Source: Coniferiporia sulphurascens
Taxonomy: Eukaryota; Basidiomycota; Agaricomycetes; Hymenochaetales; Hymenochaetaceae
Length of the DNA: 64,000 nucleotides
Reading direction: 5' to 3'
Assembly (NCBI GenBank): GCA_002794785.1
Contig: NBBA01000014.1
Coordinates: 62,001-126,000 of the forward strand
Shown here piece after piece: positions 10,618 to 20,707 of the stretch. The translations under genes were made by a program, and so were the position numbers. The notes beneath the pieces were generated by a model. It ran no database searches, had not been told where the DNA came from, and was given only the letters and a program-made list of their open reading frames with translations. The stretch's first letter is position 1, and each line of letters begins with the position of its first letter.

Positions 10618-10673
10618 GTCGATCTTGCTAATCTGTTGATCCGGTGATCACGATTTTCATCAATTTACTAACA

Positions 10674-13436
10674 GAAACCTTCTTCATGCCCCCCCCACCC
10701 CAAGCAGCGGCCGACCCCCCGCCACCACCCACCCAACCAGCTGCCCTGCCCATCCTCCTTGCAGAACTTATGGGGGCACTGGCCGATACATCCAACTTGT
10801 CGGCTCCGGGCCTCTCGGGAATAGGCTACCACCCCCTGAAATGGGTGGTGGACACCTACCCCAATGAGATACTCACACTTTTCAATGACTGCCTGCGCCT
10901 GGGACACCACCCTGAGTGCTGGCAGGCGGCAAAAGTCATAATGCTCCGGAAGCTGAACAAGAAGGACCCATTCTCACCATGCTCATACCGGCCCATCACC
11001 CTCAAGGAGACCCTTGGGAAACTCCTTGAAAAGATTATAGCTAACTGGCTCCAGTTCCTCACTAACATGTGGGGCTGGTTGCCACCTAACCAGTATGGGG
11101 GGCACCAAGGCCACTCGGTCTATGATGCCACCCAACACCTCCTACAGATTGTGGAATGTGCCCACTCAGAGGGCCTAGTCTGCTCGGTCCTAGTGGTCGA
11201 CATTCAAGGCTTCTTCGACTCAGTACACCCCCAGCTCCTCCACCAACAACTGTTGGACCTCGGTTGCGCCCCAGATATGGCCAACTGGTGCTTATCCTTC
11301 ATGACGGACTGGCAGGTAGCCATCGCCTTCGATGGCACCACACTCCCCACCACCCCCAAACCCGACTACGGTACCCCACAGGGATTGCCAGTCTCCCCCA
11401 TCCTGTCAACCATATTCGCAGGGGTGGTCCTCCAGCACTTTCACCAAGCCAGAACCACTGCTTTGGCATATGTTGACAACCACTTACTAATTTGTGTAGG
11501 CCCCTCAGTGGCATCCAACTGCCGCGCTCTAGCCTGTGCATACCAGCAACTCAACACCCTCTTCGGCACCATCGGTCTCAACATTGAAGCTGCCAAAATG
11601 GAATGCCTCCACTTTCACCCCCCATGGCGACACACCGGCTATGACAGCTGGGACACCGCTGGCGTCCAGGTCGACCCCAACACCCTGATCTGCCCCTCAA
11701 TCCCCCTCCGGTGGCTAGGGATATGGTGGGACCCAGGTCTCTCTTTCAAGCCCCATGTCGAGTGCATGCGCTCTAAAGGGCTCTCCACCCTCGCCACTCT
11801 CTGCATTTTAGGCAACACACAACGCGGTATCTCAGCCCTCCTCCTCCGCTGCCTATACACCTCCTGCATCCACTCGGTCCTTTCTTGGGGGGCACCAGTC
11901 TGGTACCATGGCTGCCGCCAAAAAACTTTGGTAACCCGCCTGCAGGCTGTGCAAAACACGGCCTGCCAATGGATTCTGGGCGTCTTTAAAGGCGCCTCCC
12001 CCCATTCTACAAATTTTCTTTGCTCTGTTCCCCCTCCATCTTTCTATTTCGAATATATAAAGACAACCCATTCCCTGCGCCTCTGGTGCACCCCACACTC
12101 TATTGGTCAGAAACTTTTTAAAAACATAGCTAATAGGCCCTTCTCCCTTTCTTTGCAGGCCCGAGCCCCCCGGGTTCAACAGGTCCCTGCATACACACAT
12201 CCCCCATGGACGGATCCTCTGGCCTTCACAAAAGGTTGTGTCCGCTTCACCACTCCTGCCACCCCGGTCAGTGCTGACACCCAAAAATCATTCGTAATGG
12301 CCACGTGCCAACTAGGCAGCACCCCCCACATCCAGGTATTCACCGACAGCTCCCGCATCGACAATAAGTCGGGTTCAGCCATCTGCGCAATGCTCGGCCA
12401 CACCCGACTCCGATCCCACCGATTGGAGTCTCCCACCTGTGCCACAGCCATGGACACCGAGGAATTCTCCCTCACCATGGCCCTGGGCTGGGTAGCACAC
12501 CGCCTCCCAGCACAACTGCATGTCGCATCAGACATCTTCTTCCTGTCCGATTCGCTGACTGCCCTCCACCTGTTCCACACTTGGGCCACCGCCCCTGGCA
12601 CCCACCTCCTCCACATTTGGAAAGCGGGTGTGGAGACTCTGCTGGACTTGTACCCCCAGCTCACCGTCCATTTCGTATGGTGTCCCAGTCACTTGGACAT
12701 CCCCAGCAATGAATGGGCTGACACGGAAGCAAAGCTGGCAATGGAGCTCCCCCCATCCGACCCTAAACCTTCCACCTCCGCACTAAAAGAGGTCGCCATC
12801 CGCACCCTCATGGAGCGATGGACGTTCTCACTAGCCCGCCCCCTTGCCTCAACCACCGACAAGTACTTGGCAGTCCACAGCCTCCCCTCATGCCGACCTC
12901 AAAAGCTGCTCATGCAATTGGTCAACCATCCATGCAGCGAGCTATCTGCAGTAGCACAGGTCCTATGCTGTGCCGGTCCCTACAGGGGCTACTGGCTGAG
13001 CTTTGACTCAGCCTACTGGCATAGACACGGCCTGACCTCACACTGCAGGTGGCACAACCACCCCCCCTGGCCCGCGCAGCTGACTGCCCACATCCTAGGC
13101 GGCTGTAGTACCTTCCATTCGTGGATACGATGTGTATGGCCACCCTGGGACCCTCTCCCAGTCCACCACTCAGAGTGGGCTGACAAAAACTGCCTCCCAG
13201 TTTTGTGCTGTTGGCTAAAACTGACAGGGCACCTAAACCGCCTTTCTGACCACGCTGCGGGCACCATCCGGCTGTCTTTCACTGCGATGGACCTAGATGG
13301 ACACCAAACCAATGAAGATATGGACCTGGACCTCCTATGGGATTACATGCACTGTATGCTCGGACCTCGAACCTGGGACTCGGACCCAGCCCTTTTGGAG
13401 CTATCAGGTATGCTCCCTCCCTTCCCACTTGAGTAA
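10674..13436 (+). pseudogene. LINE-A ORF2 part 2: reverse transcriptase and RNase H, copy 4
   Basis: A continuous frame of about 920 codons covering the rest of ORF2 after the LTR insertion. Reverse transcriptase blocks in order: LRKLNKKDPFSPCSYRPI, QYGGHQGHSVYDATQH, VVDIQGFFDSVHPQLL (motif A), GTPQGLPVSPILSTIF (motif B), and AYVDNHLLIC (motif C). RNase H follows: FTDSSRIDNKSGSAI, TEEFS, LSDSLTALH and the region before NEWAD. A Cys/His tail follows, with the stop at 13434-13436 after LPPFPLE. Motif C reads YVDN where intact copies have YVDD, so polymerase activity should be lost even though the frame is open. RT copies LINE RNA onto the nicked target and RNase H degrades the template. Confidence 0.88.
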
Positions 13437-13635
13437 AGCCTGCCTTTCGGATTCCCACAAGATACGTCTCGGCCGGTGCTCTTGCCCCCCCTTTCCTATT
13501 CTAAGCTTCTTACTTTAAACCTGCCCTCACCTGCAGAGCCTGTTCATAGTGATATGTATTCCTCTCTCTCGCATTTTTCCTACTAAATAGGGGCTCTTCA
13601 CACTTCGGCACCCCTTGGGGAGCAGAGCCCCTGCC

Positions 13636-14194
13636 TGTTAAGCTCTACAGTTACGCGATGATCGATGTCAGGGCTTCCTGATCGTCTAGTCTGATGGTAC
13701 GGCAACGGGGCTTCCTAGATGTCGTAAGTCGAGGGGGATCGGCGATGGGGCTTCCTGATCGGCGATGTGGACGCAGTAGGCTTCTTATAGCAAGTCGGGT
13801 TACGACAAAGTGACTAATGGCCAAGAGGCACACAGTAGACTGGTGGTAGCAGATAATGGGCTTGTATGAACAAAGAGCACAAGCTTAGGGCTTGTGCTAC
13901 TGAAGTTACATGCTTATATGCTACTCTATGTGTTTACTACTGTAGCAGCCTGTGTAGGGTAGTTTACCAGACTATGGAAGGTCATGGAAACCCAAGGAAT
14001 GCCTTGGTAATACAAGTAGGGCTATCAGTAAGCAAAGCACGTCATGATGGTGCAATACGGTGTCATCATGGCGTCTTATGGCGCAAGGCGAATAAGGATG
14101 AGTAAGGCAGAGAAATGGGGGAGTTGCGCTGACTGATGATGACGAATGGGAAGTGAGTCAGCGCAGTAGAGGAAAGTAAAGGAAAATTGTAACA
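13636..14194 (-). mobile_element. Chromovirus solo LTR in the 3' UTR of LINE copy 4
   Basis: A 559-bp LTR reading TGTTAAGCTC ... TTGTAACA on the plus strand (its sense strand is minus), flanked by the perfect 5-bp duplication CTGCC (13631-13635 and 14195-14199). It contains the hairpin AGCACAAGC/GCTTGTGCT and TATAAG box of the family. Without it the LINE 3' UTR is continuous. Confidence 0.92.
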
Positions 14195-14250
14195 CTGCCC
14201 AGTTTTGTGCGATGTGCAATGATGGGCACCTCCATTGTTATGTAGTTAGG

Positions 14251-14272
14251 GCCCCCCCTTTGGGGGGGCAGC
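14251..14272 (+). other. LINE-A 3' UTR hairpin, copy 4
   Basis: GCCCCCCC and GGGGGGGC closed by a TTT(G) loop, directly upstream of the TAA tail. It is the same element as at 1275-1295 with a changed loop and an unchanged stem. Confidence 0.55.
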
Positions 14273-14319
14273 TTGTAATTATGTAATACTGCAGGAATAA
14301 TAATAATAATAATAATAAA

Positions 14320-14395
14320 CCAAATGGACGAGGGCAGGCAAAGGGGGTAGTTTAGAATAGGAAAGGGAGGGCGAGAGTGCCGGCCGGGACGTGCC
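14320..14395 (-). mobile_element. LINE 3' UTR remnant fused to X module copy 1
   Basis: On the minus strand this matches the LINE 3' UTR (CACTCTCGCCCTCCC, then TTCCTATTCTAA). It follows the 3' end of X copy 1 in the same orientation, and the tail of LINE copy 4 interrupts it. It is the LINE part of an X-LINE chimera. Confidence 0.7.
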
Positions 14396-15713
14396 AGAAT
14401 TAAAGGGCGCCCTTGTGGGACCCCACTATGTGTGCACCTTCCTCATGACATAGAAGCCTGACTGGTAGGACTTACACCCGACATGCTGTCCTCTATGGTG
14501 CGCTGGATTGGGAAGGGCATGCCGCACCAGGAGGACATTCCAAGTGAGGGTCGCGGCACTGTGGGCACTACCCCACCCATTGGGTGCCCCCCCTACCCTA
14601 CACATTCCCCCCCTTACCCTGCTTTCCACTGTGGAGTGCTGCTCGTTTCTGGGAATCAACTTAAGCACACAATAGGACTTACTCCTATGTGCACCCACGC
14701 CAGATTTAGTGCTCTGGAGCCAGTGGAGGGAACTATCCCCCACCGCTACAGCTTGCTCCATAGTGGAGGGGTTTCCTAGGCCCCCCCGGAGTTTCCTGTT
14801 CCCTGGCACATGCTTCAGAACCCCGAAGGGGAATACTCAGGCACAAGGCCCACTTCTGGATCTGCAATGTACCGGAGTTGATGTGTTGCCCTCGCTTGGA
14901 CCCTGGCGCTTGTTACAGCCACCAGGGAGTCTGCTCAGACTAACCACCTCTCGAGGGGTACCAGTGTCCTTCCCACTTCGATGGGAGAGGGCCAGCTACC
15001 AGGGACTTCCTGCGAATGCTAGGTGAGCCCCAGTGTTATCCCCCCAAGAGGCCCATGGTGGCCTGTCGCTTTCGCGTTGGCTGGTTCTTACCACAACGCC
15101 ATGTGTTATGAAGCCCCTATCTCCTTATATCAACTAGTGACGTCATCAGAGACCCTTTCAGGATTTGGGGTGGCAGTTTTTATGGTTTGTCATGCCAGGG
15201 ACAATGCAGCCCCAGGATTTTAAGTCCCGACCCAAAGGCCAGATCCGAGTTTCCCTGAACCCGAGGTCTCCCAACCAAAGCCAACCACTGAAGGGCAGAG
15301 GGTTACCCCCCCCCCACGTGGGTGTGGGGACGTTAACGTCGTGTCCCCCCCTGACTGGCAGGCATGCGCCCCTTGCGCTGCCGAGAGGCAGACCAGTGAG
15401 TACGCCATCCTCGAGAAGGTCAGTGCAGACGTGAGAGAGGATCATCCTCACCGAGTCTCCCCCCCAGGAGGATGTTAATGATGGGTCCTCATGCCAGCCA
15501 GCAAACACAAGTGCCCATCTCCCATCATCCAGTGATGCCACTACAGTGCCTTGGTGACCGGCCAGCTGCCCTCCCTATAAGGGTGGGCAGTCAGAGAGCC
15601 TTCTCTCATGTTGCCCCAGTAGTATACCAGAGCTAGACTTGGGTTGCTGCGACTGACCAGAGATGACCCCAGAGCGAAGGTGAGACGGTGGTGGTAAGAG
15701 GACAAGAAGGATG
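14396..15713 (-). mobile_element. X module copy 1 (non-coding 5' half of an X-LINE chimera)
   Basis: About 1.3 kb without a convincing gene. Its minus-strand sense begins CATCCTTCTTGTCCTC then TTACCACCACC, and ends GGGCGCCCTTTAATT. The same sequence is found at 34402-35034 with 35399-35717 and 43153-43454, at 49372-50634, at 60294-61252 with 61816-62106, and partly at 63861-63980. A perfect palindrome GACGTTAACGTC lies at 15329-15340 beside C/G runs. Short ORFs here are not conserved between copies. In all five cases the 3' end is joined to a LINE 3' region at a different point. Confidence 0.75.
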
Positions 15714-17416
15714 GGCCAGCGATGCTGCCGACCGGGCTGCCAGAGCCACCGCCAACTGGGCGGCTGCTGGCACCACCGCCACTGCCCTTCACGGAATGGC
15801 CCCCACCACCCCCACCACCAACCCCCCCCCAGGCCCCGACATCCTCACCAGATGTCCTCACCCCCTCCCCTGCCATCGGCGACTCCCAACTGGTGTCAGC
15901 CTATGACTTCACCGCCCAAGCATGCAATGAGTCGAGGCAGGCATCCCATGCAGGCTCCCCAGCAGCCTTGGTTGGGTTGATCCATGGCTCCAATGAATTT
16001 GGCGAGACGGCCCCAGAGATGGTGGTCGACCCCCATACCCCTCTGCAACAGGTGGGAGGTGCAAGCCTCGGACAGAAACGTTCCTCCGCCACCATGTTGC
16101 CGCTCACCCCTAGAGCAGCCCCTGGTACCTCCAACTATGAACCCCACACCTCGGGGTTCATGTACTCCCTCTCACACGCCCTGGGAGATTTCAACAAGGA
16201 AACAGCAGACGCCTCCACCACTGACACCAACATCAAGGCGGCATAGTTTGTTGGCAACCTCCTATGGAATGTCCAGCAGACACTTGCCCACCTAGTGGAG
16301 GAAAAGAAGGACCCCCACCACCTCATTCTCTGCAACACGGAAATGGCCTACAACTTTGCGAAGAGGGGGAAAGTAATTGCCCTCCCAGAACCCTTTGCCC
16401 CAGCCTGCCCCAGCAGAACCCCCCAGCCACCACCAGGACCCCCGCCACCGCCCCCATGACCCCAGAAATGAAGGCGCTGACTGATGCAGTCAAGCACCTG
16501 ACTACTGATGTGGCTTCTATTTCGCATCAGATGGCTTCCATCAGTTCTAGGCCCGCCCCCTGACAAAGATGTCCCATGAGTTCTTCGCCTCCCTCCCCAC
16601 TGCAGACCAAGTCCCGGTCCTCTCCTCTTCATATAATGTGAAGGGGAACATTGTGACCACTTTTGCGGCACGCCCGTCCTCAGCTAACCCGACCACGGAA
16701 ACGATCATTGATCGTCACTCCACAGCCTATGCTTCCCACATGCGCACAGAGTGCATCGCAGTGGGAATTACCATCCCAACCACCTTCTCCCTGACCCCCT
16801 CCAGAGTCCGCCCCTGGTCCGCCCTCTGCATCTCAATGGTGCCATGCAAGGACTTCCTGTTTGGCCAAAATGGACACACCATCACCAAGAAGGCCCTCAT
16901 GGCTGAAATCCGGCACAACCCGGCACTCCAAAACCTTGACTTTGTAGTCACCCCTCACTTCGCCGCCACCAAGGACCACCTGCCGACACTCGACAGGTGC
17001 CCAGTGGTCTTCTCCTTTGTTGACCCCGACGGTTCCATCCACAAACACCTCCTCAAGAGGCCCCACATCTGGATGTTTGGATCTGCCCTCCGCCTCTTGG
17101 TCCCACCTGTCCGCCCCACCCTCACTCAATGTGAGCAGTGTCAGGGCCTCAGCCATGGAACCAAGGGCTGCTGAGCCCAACCTTGCTGTGCTGACTGCAT
17201 GGGTGCCCATTTGACCCGTAATCACCGCAAATTGTGCGCCCACTGCGCCACTGATGCAGTACCCGAAGGCGACACATGTCCCCACCCCCGCCTATGCAAC
17301 AACTGCAAAGGCGACCACCCCGCCACCCTGCCACCCTGCCCTAAGAAGAGGCATTACTGCCAAATCGAAGAGGCCCTCGCCACTGACCCCACCGACAAAC
17401 AGATGGAGGAAATATG
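15714..17416 (+). pseudogene. LINE-A ORF1, copy 5
   Basis: ORF1 lacks its N-terminus. It is broken by TAG at 16244-16246 (from CAG), TGA at 16561-16563, and TGA at 17172-17174 (from CGA). A deletion at about 16560-16570 removes the glutamine tract, the basic KKKK segment and MYAKDPTL. The join falls in CCCTGACAA, which occurs at both ends of the missing part in other copies, so the loss was probably between short direct repeats. Remaining landmarks are VDPHTPLQQVGGASLG, SANPTTETIIDRHS and CNNCKGDHPATLPPC. Confidence 0.8.
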
Positions 17417-18640
17417 ATAGAGACACTCTCTATCTTACAGTGGAATGCCGCCCACTCACTTGCAGTGATACATTCCCTAATCCCCACCCTTACAACTGAC
17501 CCCTCCCCCCCACACCTAATACTTATCCAGGAACTGCCCTGGTACCAAATAGGGCTGCAACCCTCACTCACCAACCTGACCGGCACTCCGGTCCTCAATG
17601 TCCCCATTCTACCACCAGAGGTTTGCCCCCAGGTAGTCACGTATGTATCCAGGGCCCTCCCCCCTACCTCATGGTCGACCCTTGGAGCCGCATCCCATGG
17701 CACTGATGTACTGATAGTGGAGGTCTGATCCCAACTCACCCTCCAGGTGTGCAACTACTATGGCATGCACCCTCCAGATCGAGAGAATGCCTCCCCTCAG
17801 TACCCAGGTGAGTCCTTCCTATGCTCACTACCCTCAGTGCTAGCCACTACCCTACTTGTGGCGGGCGACTTCAACCGTTGCCACCACACATGGTCCGAAC
17901 TCTCAGCCACATGGCAAGATGACTTGGGGGCGCAACCCCTCAATGACTTTTTCTGTGGGCATGGCCTGGCGCCTGCCCACCTTCCTGACTCTGACTCATG
18001 GCCCAATGGCAATCATCATCGGTGTCCCATTGACATGATCTGGGCCCCACCCATGGTCAACCCCGATTCTATCCTAGATTCGGCTACCTCCGACCCATCA
18101 CCACTGTCCAACCACACTATCCTGTGATGGTCACTGCCATTTCGGCCCCCCCCTCCTGTCCTAAAGACCCGCCAGCTGCTACCAGCCAACAAGGAGGAAT
18201 GGACCAACATAGCCTTCCCTCTACTTGAAGCAACCTTCTGTCTCCCAGGGCTCGACACCCATGCCCTGAACATCAAAGCGAAGGCAGTTATTGACTCTAT
18301 GGTCACCGCCCTCCAGCCATTCACCCGCCTCTCTAAGCCGTCGAAAACAGAAGTCCCATGGTGGTCACCCCACTGCAAGACCCTCCTATCCACCATTACA
18401 ATGGCCACCACCACCCTCCAGCATTCCTCAGCTAGACGAGCCTTCAAAAGAGGTGTCAGGATGGCCAAACGGCAGTTCTATGCCGACCAGGCATCAGAAG
18501 TGGATGCCTCCAACATCTGGAACTGGGCCAAATGTGGCCTCGGCAACCGACCTACCCCCATCCCCTCGCTGAAACGGTGAGATGGCTCCTTCACCCAAAT
18601 GGACAATGAGAAAGGTGAGCTTTTCTGAGAAACCTTCTTC
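17414..18640 (+). pseudogene. LINE-A ORF2 endonuclease, copy 5
   Basis: ORF2 opens at the ATGA overlap (17414). Motifs: LQWNAA, LIQELPWYQ (Glu motif kept), VAGDFNRCHHTW, CPIDMIW and LSNHTIL, where the usual SDH reads SNH. A short in-frame deletion removes the GYIPV segment. Stops at about 17726, 18125 and 18578 all match a CGA-to-TGA change when compared with other copies. The frame from about 18290 to 18580 is the spacer before RT. Confidence 0.8.
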
Positions 18641-20707
18641 ATGCCCCCTCCACCCCAGGCAGCGGCTACCACCCTGCTGCCACCACCTCAACCAGCTGCC
18701 CTGCCCATACTCCTATCAGAGCTTATGGGGGCACTGGCTGACACATCCAACTTGTCGGCTCCAGGCCTCTCGGGAATAGGCTATCACCCCCTGAAATGGG
18801 TGGTGGATGCCTACCCCGATGAGGTACTTACACTTTTCAATGACTGCCTTCGCCTGGGGCACCACCCCGAGTGCTGGTGGGTGGCAAAAGTCGTAATGCT
18901 CAGGAAGCCAAACAAGAAGGACCCCTTCTCACCACAGTCTTACTGGCCCATCACCCTTGAGGAGACCTTAGGGAAACTCCTTGAAAAGATAATAGCTAAC
19001 CAGCTCCAGTTCCTCACTAACACGAGGGACTGGCTGCCACCTAATCAATATGGGGGGCGTCAAGGCCATTCGGTCTGCAATGCCACCCAACACCTTTTAC
19101 AGATTGTGGAGTGTGCTCATTTGGAGGGCCTCATCTGCTCGGTCCTTGCGGTCAACATTCAGGGTTTTTTCGACTTGGTGCACCCCCAGCTCCTCCACCA
19201 ACAACTGTTGGACCTCGGTTGCACGCCAGACATGGCTGACTGGTGCTTGTCCTTCATGATGGACCGGCAGGTGGTGGTTGCCTTCAATGGCACCACCCTC
19301 CCCACCACCCCCAAACCCGACTTCGGCACCCCCCAGGGATTGCCAGTCTCCCCCATCCTGTCAACTATATTTGCAGGGGTGGTCCTCTGGCGCTTTCACC
19401 AAGCCAGCACCACTGCCCTGGCATATGTTGACGACCATCTACTAATCTGCATAGGTCCTTCAGTGGCATCCAACTGCTGCACTCTCGCCTGTGCCTACCA
19501 ACAACTCGACACCCTCTTTGGCACCATCGGTCTCAACATCAAAGCCACCAAGATGGAGTGCCTCCACTTCCACCCCCCTCAGCAACACACCGACTATGAT
19601 GGCTGGGACACTGCCGGCATCCAGGTCGACCCCAACACCCTGATCCGCCCCTCCATTCCACTCCAGTGGTTGGGGATATGGTGGGACCCAGGCCTCTCCT
19701 TCAAACCTCATGTCAAGCACATGTGCTCCAAGGGGCTCTCCACTCTTGCCGCCCTCCGCATCCTGGGCAACACCCAACGCGGCATCTCGGCCCTCCTCCT
19801 CTGCCGTCTTTATACCTCCTGCGTCTGCTCCATCCTGTCATGGGGAGTGCCAGTGTGGTACCATGGCCGCCACCAAAAAACCCCGGTAAACCGCCTCCAG
19901 GCTGTGCAAAACATGACCTGTCACTGGATATTGGGCGTCTTCAAAGGTGCCTCCCCCCATTCCACTAATTTTCTTTGCTCCATTCCTCCTCTTTCTTTTT
20001 ACTTCGAGTATATAAAGACTACCCATTCTCTGCACCTCTGGTGCACCCCCCACTCTATTGGCTGCAAACTATTTAAAAACATAGCTAACGGACCTTTCTC
20101 CCTTTCTCTGCAGGTCCAAGCCCCCTGGGTTCAACAGGTTCCTGCATACACACATCCCCCATGGATGGATCCCCTGGCTTTCACCAACGGCCATGTCCGC
20201 TTCACCACCCCCCCACCCCGGTTAGCGCTGACACCCGGAAACAGTTTGTGAGTGCTGCATGTGAGCTTAGCTCCACCCCCCATGTCCAAGTCTTCACAGA
20301 TGGCTCCCACATCGACAATAAATCGGGATCAGCCATCTGTGCCATGCTTGGCCCCACCTGTCTCCGGTCTCACTGACTGGAGTCCCCCACCTGCACCACC
20401 ACCACGGATGCCGAGGAATTCTCCCTCGCCACAGCTCCGGGCTGGGTTGTGCACTGCCTCCTGGTGCAACTGCATGTCGCATCAGACATCTTCTTCCTGT
20501 CTGATTCACTGACTGCAATCCACCTTTTCTGTACATGGGCCACCACTCCTGGTGCCCATCTCCTACACATCTGGAAAGTGGGTGTGGAAACTCTGCTGGA
20601 CTCATACCCCCAGCTCACCATTCACTTTGTATGGTGCCCCAGACACTCAGACATCCCAGGGAATGAATGAGCTAACACGGAAGCGAAACTGGCAACTGAG
20701 CTCCCCC
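18641..20707 (+). pseudogene. LINE-A ORF2 reverse transcriptase and start of RNase H, copy 5
   Basis: A 536-codon open block (18641-20251) holds all RT motifs, including FGTPQGLPVSPILSTIF and an intact AYVDDHLLIC catalytic box. It is one of three copies in the window with the box preserved. A frameshift near 20215 leads into RNase H (VFTDGSHIDNKSG). A stop at about 20374 (CGA to TGA) and a TGG-to-TGA change after HSDIPGNE interrupt it. The element is cut at 20707 by LTR copy A. Confidence 0.82.

Larger units (their letters stand above)
9332..10673 (-). mobile_element. ORF-bearing solo LTR, copy C
   Basis: A 1,342-bp insertion in LINE-A ORF2, bounded by TGTTAG and CTAACA and flanked by the 5-bp duplication GAAAC (9327-9331 and 10674-10678). 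Removing it restores the LINE sequence seen at 18611-18645. In the minus-strand sense it starts TGTTAGTAAATTGATGAA, close to copies A and B. A TATA-like GTATAAAAGCCC lies about 175 bp before the 3' end, and a reading frame lies near the 5' end (10617-10009). TG...CA ends, a 5-bp duplication and TATA near the 3' end indicate a solo LTR rather than a DNA transposon. The internal part of the element is not in the window. Confidence 0.75.
6029..14319 (+). mobile_element. LINE family A, copy 4: full-length reference copy
   Basis: The most complete LINE here, about 6.4 kb once two inserted LTRs are removed. In order: 5' end (CATCCTTCTTGACC, then ACCACCACC), short 5' UTR, ORF1 (6087-8093), ORF2 (8090-9331 and 10674-13436), 3' UTR, hairpin (14251-14272) and (TAA)n tail (14295-14319). 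An ORF-bearing LTR interrupts ORF2 at 9332-10673 (5-bp duplication GAAAC). A Gypsy solo LTR interrupts the 3' UTR at 13636-14194 (duplication CTGCC). Domain order endonuclease-RT-RNase H fits the Tad1/I group. It is not active: ORF2 has a frameshift, a stop, two insertions and an RT active-site mutation. Confidence 0.92.
15714..20707 (+). mobile_element. LINE family A, copy 5 (5' part; 3' end now at 45117-46125)
   Basis: This copy starts inside ORF1 next to X copy 1 and reads through ORF1, endonuclease and RT into RNase H. ORF-bearing LTR copy A cuts it at 20707. Its missing C-terminal part is the minus-strand LINE at 45117-46125: the RNase H sequence stops at GAGCTCCCCC here and resumes with CCCCCATC and then CCATCCGAC on the far side of LTR copy B. 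A 24.5-kb inversion explains the separation. Confidence 0.82.

Noticed and set aside
9332..10673. DNA transposon or MITE with terminal inverted repeats
   Set aside because: Ends are only 6-8 bp inverted repeats of TG...CA type, with a 5-bp duplication and a TATA box about 170 bp from one end. A solo LTR fits better, and no transposase is seen.
12110..12190. An intron in LINE ORF2 (pyrimidine run and TTTGCAG before the next coding block)
   Set aside because: The reading frame is open across the region and the protein aligns between copies without a gap, so the acceptor-like sequence is coding.
13866..14105. A short protein inside the chromovirus LTR
   Set aside because: The frame crosses the start-site hairpin and TATA region and is not kept in the other LTR copies.
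15100..15240. tRNA or small RNA genes in the X module
   Set aside because: No cloverleaf or A/B box pair could be recognised by eye in any copy.
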